Assembly: GCA_033297205.1 (NCBI GenBank)
Contig: MU859534.1
Location: 1 to 10,482, forward strand
Source of the DNA: Pseudoneurospora amorphoporcata
Taxonomy: Eukaryota; Ascomycota; Sordariomycetes; Sordariales; Sordariaceae
Direction of reading: 5' to 3'
Length of the DNA: 10,482 nt
Made by a program: the position numbers and the translations under genes. The number at the start of each line of letters is the position of its first letter. Within the stretch, counting starts at the first letter, position 1. The notes under the pieces are model-generated. The model had not been told where the DNA came from and did no database searches. It saw nothing but the letters and a program-made list of their open reading frames with translations. Of the stretch, positions 7,478 to 10,482 are shown one piece after another.

Positions 7478-7807
7478 ATGACTCAGCCAAAAACGCCGCC
7501 GCCGTTTCTGGAACCGTTTTCAATGCCTTCGCCGCCGCCGTATCTAGAACCGTTTTCATTGCCTTCGCCATCGAGTGCACCGTTCCACTTACACCAAGCC
7601 CAGCTGAGTGGGCTAGGCACACACTACACAAGGTACTTACCCCTGCCATTTACCCCTGACACCTACTCCATATTCTTAGTACACCTAACTGGGAGGTGTG
7701 GTTGGCTTTTGGGAGGTGTGGTGGGCTGGCGCTTCAGGTGTAACCGTAATAGTGGAAGGGGCAGTTGCAGGAATGGGAGACTTTTTGTCCGCATCCATGT
7801 CCGCTAA
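7478..7807 (+). CDS. Hypothetical proline-rich protein downstream of R1
   Basis: The frame starts at the ATG ending R1 and stays open for 109 codons. The N-terminal half reads MTQPKTPPPFLEPFSMPS followed by a near-identical second unit PPPYLEPFSLPS, then SSAPFHLHQAQLSGLG. The second half (from about 7633) loses this character. It may be an intron: GTACTT at 7633, CTGAC near 7656 and TTAG ending at 7679 would fit a 47-nt intron, after which the frame is poor. The 3' third overlaps the minus-strand frame at 7685. I do not know the family. Proline-rich N-termini occur on fungal transcription and NLR-type proteins, but nothing specific can be claimed. A decayed counterpart, with ATA instead of ATG, follows R2. 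Confidence 0.35.
   Translation: MTQPKTPPPFLEPFSMPSPPPYLEPFSLPSPSSAPFHLHQAQLSGLGTHYTRYLPLPFTPDTYSIFLVHLTGRCGWLLGGVVGWRFRCNRNSGRGSCRNGRLFVRIHVR
7495..7566. repeat. 36-bp tandem duplication
   Basis: Two units (7495-7530 and 7531-7566) start GCCGCCGCCGT and end GCCTTC, with three differing bases. In frame this duplicates twelve residues of the type PPP(F/Y)LEPFS(M/L)PS. The unit is a multiple of three, which keeps the proline-rich frame open. Confidence 0.85.
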
Positions 7808-8608
7808 GGAGAGCCTGGCGTAGTATTGAGCCAGAAAGTCCTTTTTGGATTGCGGATGAGACAGGTGAACGGGGTTAGTATGATCCATTGAGGCTGGTGC
7901 AGAATCCAGGTCTCTTGGATGTCGTATATATGGCTTCGTTTCCAAAATATCAAAGAATCTGTCTACTATAGGTACGTGATCGGGATTGAATTCGGGTCCA
8001 AAAGTCGGAAGAAGAGAACGAATGTACGTAGAGTAGTATGATATCTATTCCTATAAGGGTCTTGAGGAATTAACAATTGACATGTCCAAGTCTGATAATA
8101 TAAGGATAGGACGTAAATACGTGAATAAGGCAACCAAAAATCGGGGGATGTCCTGAACTTTTATCTTGAAATACAATCCGTGAAGAAACTCTCTTCACCT
8201 GTCGCTCCATGTTAGATGAAGTACGACGTCTTCGACCATGGTGGATTGGCATGTAAAAAGCCCTTTCGGTTATCCATACCGTACCACTACTATCATCTGC
8301 GGTAGTTGTTATACAGACGCTCGCAGATATTGGATGGTTGCGCTGTCGGGAGAGATATGAAGAACAAGTTGCATTAGCGTCGACACAATTTGGGATATGG
8401 ATCTGACGACAAGCATCCTACTGCCTTGTCTGGATGATCTGGGTTTCTCTCTCCTTACTTTTTCATTCGGAAGACACCTTCTCCGGCGATTTATCCGGCA
8501 ATCACCTGTAACCAGCTCGGGGAAGGCTCTCGATTTGGAACGCTGATTGGCCTCAAACTGGTCTTCATTTGTGGTCACTGACAATGACCAGGGTTTATTA
8601 CGCCCCAA
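7685..8608 (-). pseudogene. Interrupted minus-strand reading frame of unknown family
   Basis: A single reading phase shows protein-like content from 8608 to the stop at 7685, broken by TAA (8311-8309 and 8272-8270), TGA (8197-8195) and TAG (8053-8051 and 8047-8045). The best parts are 8194-8054 (FLHGLYFKIKVQDIPRFLVA, then LSDLDMSIVNSS) and 8044-7685 (STYIRSLLPTFGPEFNPDHV, VDRFFDILETKPYIRHPRDL, KDFLAQYYARLSLADMD and a Thr/Pro-rich tail). The upstream 99 codons (8608-8309) are basic, with INRRRRCLPNEK. The stops fit Trp or Gln codons changed by G-to-A or C-to-T, but some gaps could be introns: CTAAC then GACAG near 8213-8198 looks like a splice acceptor. I cannot name the family. The 8044-7685 stretch alone may be a real terminal exon. 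Confidence 0.35.
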
Positions 8609-8670
8609 AAGCCTCTTTTCTATCTCTCTCCGTCTATTCTTATGCCTCTATCCGCAACCCCCTATCTTCC

Positions 8671-8715
8671 TCCTCCCTCTTCCTCCCTCTTCCTCCCTCT
8701 TCCTCCCTCTTCCCT
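8671..8715. repeat. 10-bp tandem repeat (TCCTCCCTCT), 4.5 units
   Basis: Four exact units occupy 8671-8710, followed by a partial TCCCT, inside a wider pyrimidine-rich tract (8655-8735). It is a simple-sequence tract of the kind seen in fungal 5' leaders and introns. It lies 115 bases before a good splice acceptor at 8831, so it may be part of a 5' leader or intron. Confidence 0.9.
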
Positions 8716-8831
8716 AACTTGCTCTTCCTCTTTCTATCTTGTCAACGAGGCAGACAGGCTCATATTCTGCCTTGCCTAACGAACTTGCACAAATACCAGA
8801 CATTTAGCTAACACCCACCTCCCTCCTCCAG

Positions 8832-9074
8832 GCAGCAGCCGCTCAGTGTTACGACGCTTATCATAGTTGTGAGGACTTCCGTGCGAGATACCAGGGGAAA
8901 TTTGGCCGCACGCCATACGTTTCCCCCCGGATCCAGGACATGTGTTACCAGAGCTGTTTGTTGTCGGCCAGTACTCCGGAATGTGACCGGCGTGACGCCA
9001 GAAGAGTCTTTTTGGGACATCCCCGTTCCCTTGAGGCTCATTCAGTCACCATCTCCTGGTCTAGTCTAATGTAA
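8832..9074 (+). CDS. Possible 3'-terminal exon of a cysteine-containing protein
   Basis: A frame of 80 codons plus TAA follows a strong acceptor region: AGCTAAC (8806-8812), a pyrimidine tract and CTCCAG ending at 8831. It reads AAAAQCYDAYHSCEDFRARY, then QGKFGRTPYVSPRIQDMCYQ and SCLLSASTPECDRRDARR. Five cysteines lie in the first 50 codons (C-x6-C, C-x3-C, then one more). No start or signal peptide exon could be tied to it with assurance; an ATG at 8584 or 8643 upstream of the simple repeat is conceivable. Two other frames over the same bases are also open (8869-9069 plus, 9041-8808 minus), which lowers confidence. I prefer this one because of the splice acceptor and residue balance. Family unknown; small cysteine-containing secreted proteins are one option, not shown here. 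Confidence 0.35.
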   Translation, partial: AAAAQCYDAYHSCEDFRARYQGKFGRTPYVSPRIQDMCYQSCLLSASTPECDRRDARRVFLGHPRSLEAHSVTISWSSLM

Positions 9075-9563
9075 TTGTTTACCCTAACTGGTTGCTATTA
9101 CACTGGAAACGATTGTCCGGAAGGACGCCAGTGATAATGGAAAAGAGATAAAGATAGGGGAATGACGCCTAATGGATTACACACCCTCTAGCGGCGGAAA
9201 GGTGGAGGGATCTTTGTAGCGCCGCACCTGGCATCAAGCCTAATGTCAGCGTGCCACATTAACGTTTCATCTTTCAAAGATTAAATGCAGCTTTGATGTT
9301 GCAATGGAGGACATGCCAAAAAGGCAACCAGAGGGTTCAGTTCGGGTAGCGTTTGTTTTGATATCAAGGCTTCCAGCCTCGCTTCGAGCCAAGCCCCATG
9401 CAAGTATACCAGGGGGCGGGGGTGCTAACACGGGCCCCCACTGGCCCAGGCTTAAAGCCATCCCACCCTAGCTGCCGGCTTCTGATCCTAGAGCTGTGGT
9501 TGCCTTGTCGCTCTCAACGCCGCCGTCACCTTGTTTTGCAGCCCTAGCATGCAGCTCTCTCAG
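9075..9563. other. Stretch with no supportable gene
   Basis: The only frame over 60 codons is minus 9461-9267. Its start, LGQWGPV, resembles the methyltransferase motif GQWGPMW over about ten residues, but the rest does not. No repeats longer than short inverted pieces were noticed. Confidence 0.5.
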
Positions 9564-9844
9564 CCAATCGACTCGTCTACTGACCGAGTGCAATCTTGGC
9601 AGTGTCAGGACTGTCAACTTTTCTCGTAATCCGCCCAATTATATTCATCTTCTTAGCGCCGCCTCCCCACTCACCGTAATGCCTCCGTCCGAACGATATG
9701 AATATGGGAGGTGGTGGTTCAGTTTTTTGACCCTACCACGTGATTAAAAGACCCGTTTCCTGTCCTTCCCACTCCCATACACAAGCTTAGTGAGGGGTAG
9801 CTTATTTATGAGAGTAGTTTTTTACAGGGGTTTGGATAACTCAG
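9564..9844 (+). repeat. Direct repeat R2, decayed promoter-like block
   Basis: This is the second copy of the R1 block, in the same orientation 2.4 kb downstream. It keeps CCAATC (9564-9569), TGACCGAGTGCAATCTTGG, CACGTGATTAAAAGACC (9737 on) and GGGGTTTGGAT. It lacks the 26 bases with TATAAAA found in R1. The start codon ATG of R1 is ATA here. After 9844 some 120 bases unrelated to R1 follow, and then, around 9980-10015, short stretches such as AGAAGCGTTTTCATCCC recall the TCTAGAACCGTTTTCATTGCC of the R1 reading frame. Confidence 0.85.
9737..9742 (+). promoter_or_regulatory. CACGTG E-box in R2
   Basis: This is the counterpart of the R1 site with the same 3' flank GATTAAAAGACC. Distance to the conserved CCAATC is 173 bases here against 201 in R1; the difference is accounted for by the 26-bp and 2-bp indels. 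Confidence 0.4.
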
Positions 9845-9848
9845 CTAC

Positions 9849-9916
9849 AACCTCTGCTGGGATATGAACGTTAGGGCGAGTACGTCGATCCTACACAAAG
9901 TAGGGGAACAGAGGTT
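9849..9916. repeat. Inverted repeat in sequence unique to R2's 3' side
   Basis: AACCTCTG (9849-9856) and CAGAGGTT (9909-9916) are exact reverse complements, extended by GCT/AGC outside a 2-nt bulge. They enclose 52 bases that have no match in R1. It marks the segment that separates R2 from its decayed first-exon sequence. Confidence 0.6.
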
Positions 9917-10029
9917 AGCGGCTGGGCACTTTTTTGTAGGTGCCACGCTGTGGTCAAAGTCAAAAACTAACCTTTCATAGAAGCGTTTCCAGAAGCGTTT
10001 TCATCCCATCAATCACGCCAAGCTCACCA

Positions 10030-10482
10030 AATACACCGTTTCCACCTACTCACGCTAAACACGGCTAAGGCTATGAGGCAGGCTAGCACGTTGAAGGTTA
10101 ATTCTAAATTAGGCTTCGATACCATGGTTCTATGGGAGTACAAGGGCGCTAGTATAGAAAGTCGAAGGCAAAGCTAAGATACTGTCATGGCATGGCTGGA
10201 TAGGTTACTATGATATATTGGATGGAATGAGGCTCATGTTCTTATCGATAACACTGTACGGAAAGGGAAGGCGGGAACGAGTGGCAGTTCAGACTTATAT
10301 GTCCAGAACTGTGATGCCCTCGTTTGATAGCTTCCTTTTCCTCCTTACACTTAATATTACTTTGATTTGTGGCTTTTAGTCTTGTTGTCTTTGTTAACGT
10401 GTGGCTAGTACTGTGCCTTGTAACTGCCTTGTACTACCTTGTAGTATAGAAGGCTGATTGCTGAGGACACTATTCCTTCTAC
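10030..10482. other. Right end, no supportable gene
   Basis: No open frame or domain is recognisable. A perfect palindrome TTATCGATAA sits at 10242-10251, and CCTTGTA recurs three times at 10-11-base spacing (about 10415-10443), ending in a TACTAC/GTAGTA hairpin (10432-10446). T-rich sequence around 10330-10400 could be retrotransposon LTR or plain intergenic DNA. Confidence 0.45.

Larger units (their letters stand above)
7195..7486 (+). repeat. Direct repeat R1, promoter-like block
   Basis: Bases 7195-7486 match 9564-9844 closely along the whole length, apart from short indels. Shared landmarks in order: CCAATC (7195-7200), TGACCGAGTGCAATCTTGG, GTCAACTTTTCT, CCCAATTATATTCATCTT, CACGTGATTAAAAGACC, CCTTCCCACTCCCATA and GGGGTTTGGAT. 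R1 carries 26 extra bases at 7233-7258 that hold a TATAAAA (7242-7248). R1 ends in an ATG (7478-7480) that opens a proline-rich frame. The order CCAAT, CACGTG, ATG suggests a duplicated promoter plus first codons of a gene family, though a transposon end is possible. Confidence 0.85.

Noticed and set aside
8869..9069. Plus frame 8869-9069 and minus frame 9041-8808
   Set aside because: Both overlap the cysteine-containing frame and lack a splice or start context. At most one frame can be real and these have poorer protein character.
9267..9461. Minus-strand frame starting LGQWGPV, like the methyltransferase motif GQWGPMW
   Set aside because: The likeness covers about ten residues only, and no other methyltransferase block is found before or after it.
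10415..10446. CCTTGTA triple repeat as a CRISPR-like or satellite array
   Set aside because: Three copies of seven bases with 3-4-base spacing is simple sequence drift. No array structure is present in the window.

Overview
The window looks like a repeat-degraded, gene-poor segment of a filamentous ascomycete (Pezizomycotina) genome. This is inferred from short introns with GTRNGT-type donors, CTRAC branch points and YAG acceptors, from LaeA-like methyltransferase relics and a fragment of a NACHT-type (STAND/NLR) gene, and from many stop codons explicable by C-to-T or G-to-A change, the signature of repeat-induced point mutation (RIP). No gene in the window can be called intact with confidence. 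TTAGGG-like repeats near the left end hint at, but do not prove, a subtelomeric origin.

Left part (1-1680): a minus-strand coding fragment with Arg-Pro-Asp-Pro repeats runs off the left edge. A damaged second copy of its 3' part lies at 1360-1592. Between them are a 47-nt palindrome with telomere-like arms (429-475) and a hairpin cluster with a Pol III-like A box (639-757).

Centre (1681-5971): two relics of LaeA-like (UMTA-type) SAM-dependent methyltransferases lie tail to tail, one on + (1681-2930) and one on - (5971-4080), about 1.15 kb apart. The minus copy can be followed from its ATG to its stop through six exons. The plus copy has lost its first exon. They share at least three intron positions and the C-terminus QKPLDA, but are diverged paralogues, not a recent duplication. 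One intron of the minus copy is five times longer than two of its other introns. It holds a piece of a WRAP73/WDR8-like WD-repeat gene, which is the most unusual structure in the window.

Right part (6640-10482): a hairpin and a CCAAT/TATATAAG pair stand just before a 94-codon NACHT fragment. Two direct copies (R1 7195-7486, R2 9564-9844) of a promoter-like block follow, with conserved CCAAT, CACGTG and start-codon region. R1 leads into a proline-rich reading frame, while R2 has lost the ATG. Between them are an interrupted minus-strand frame (7685-8608), a 10-bp tandem repeat and a cysteine-containing open frame that begins at a good splice acceptor (8832-9074). The rest, including the last 450 bases, shows nothing I can name.

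The genes do not form a working pathway. The picture is a graveyard of accessory families (methyltransferase, NLR) shuffled with pieces of a housekeeping gene and duplicated promoters.
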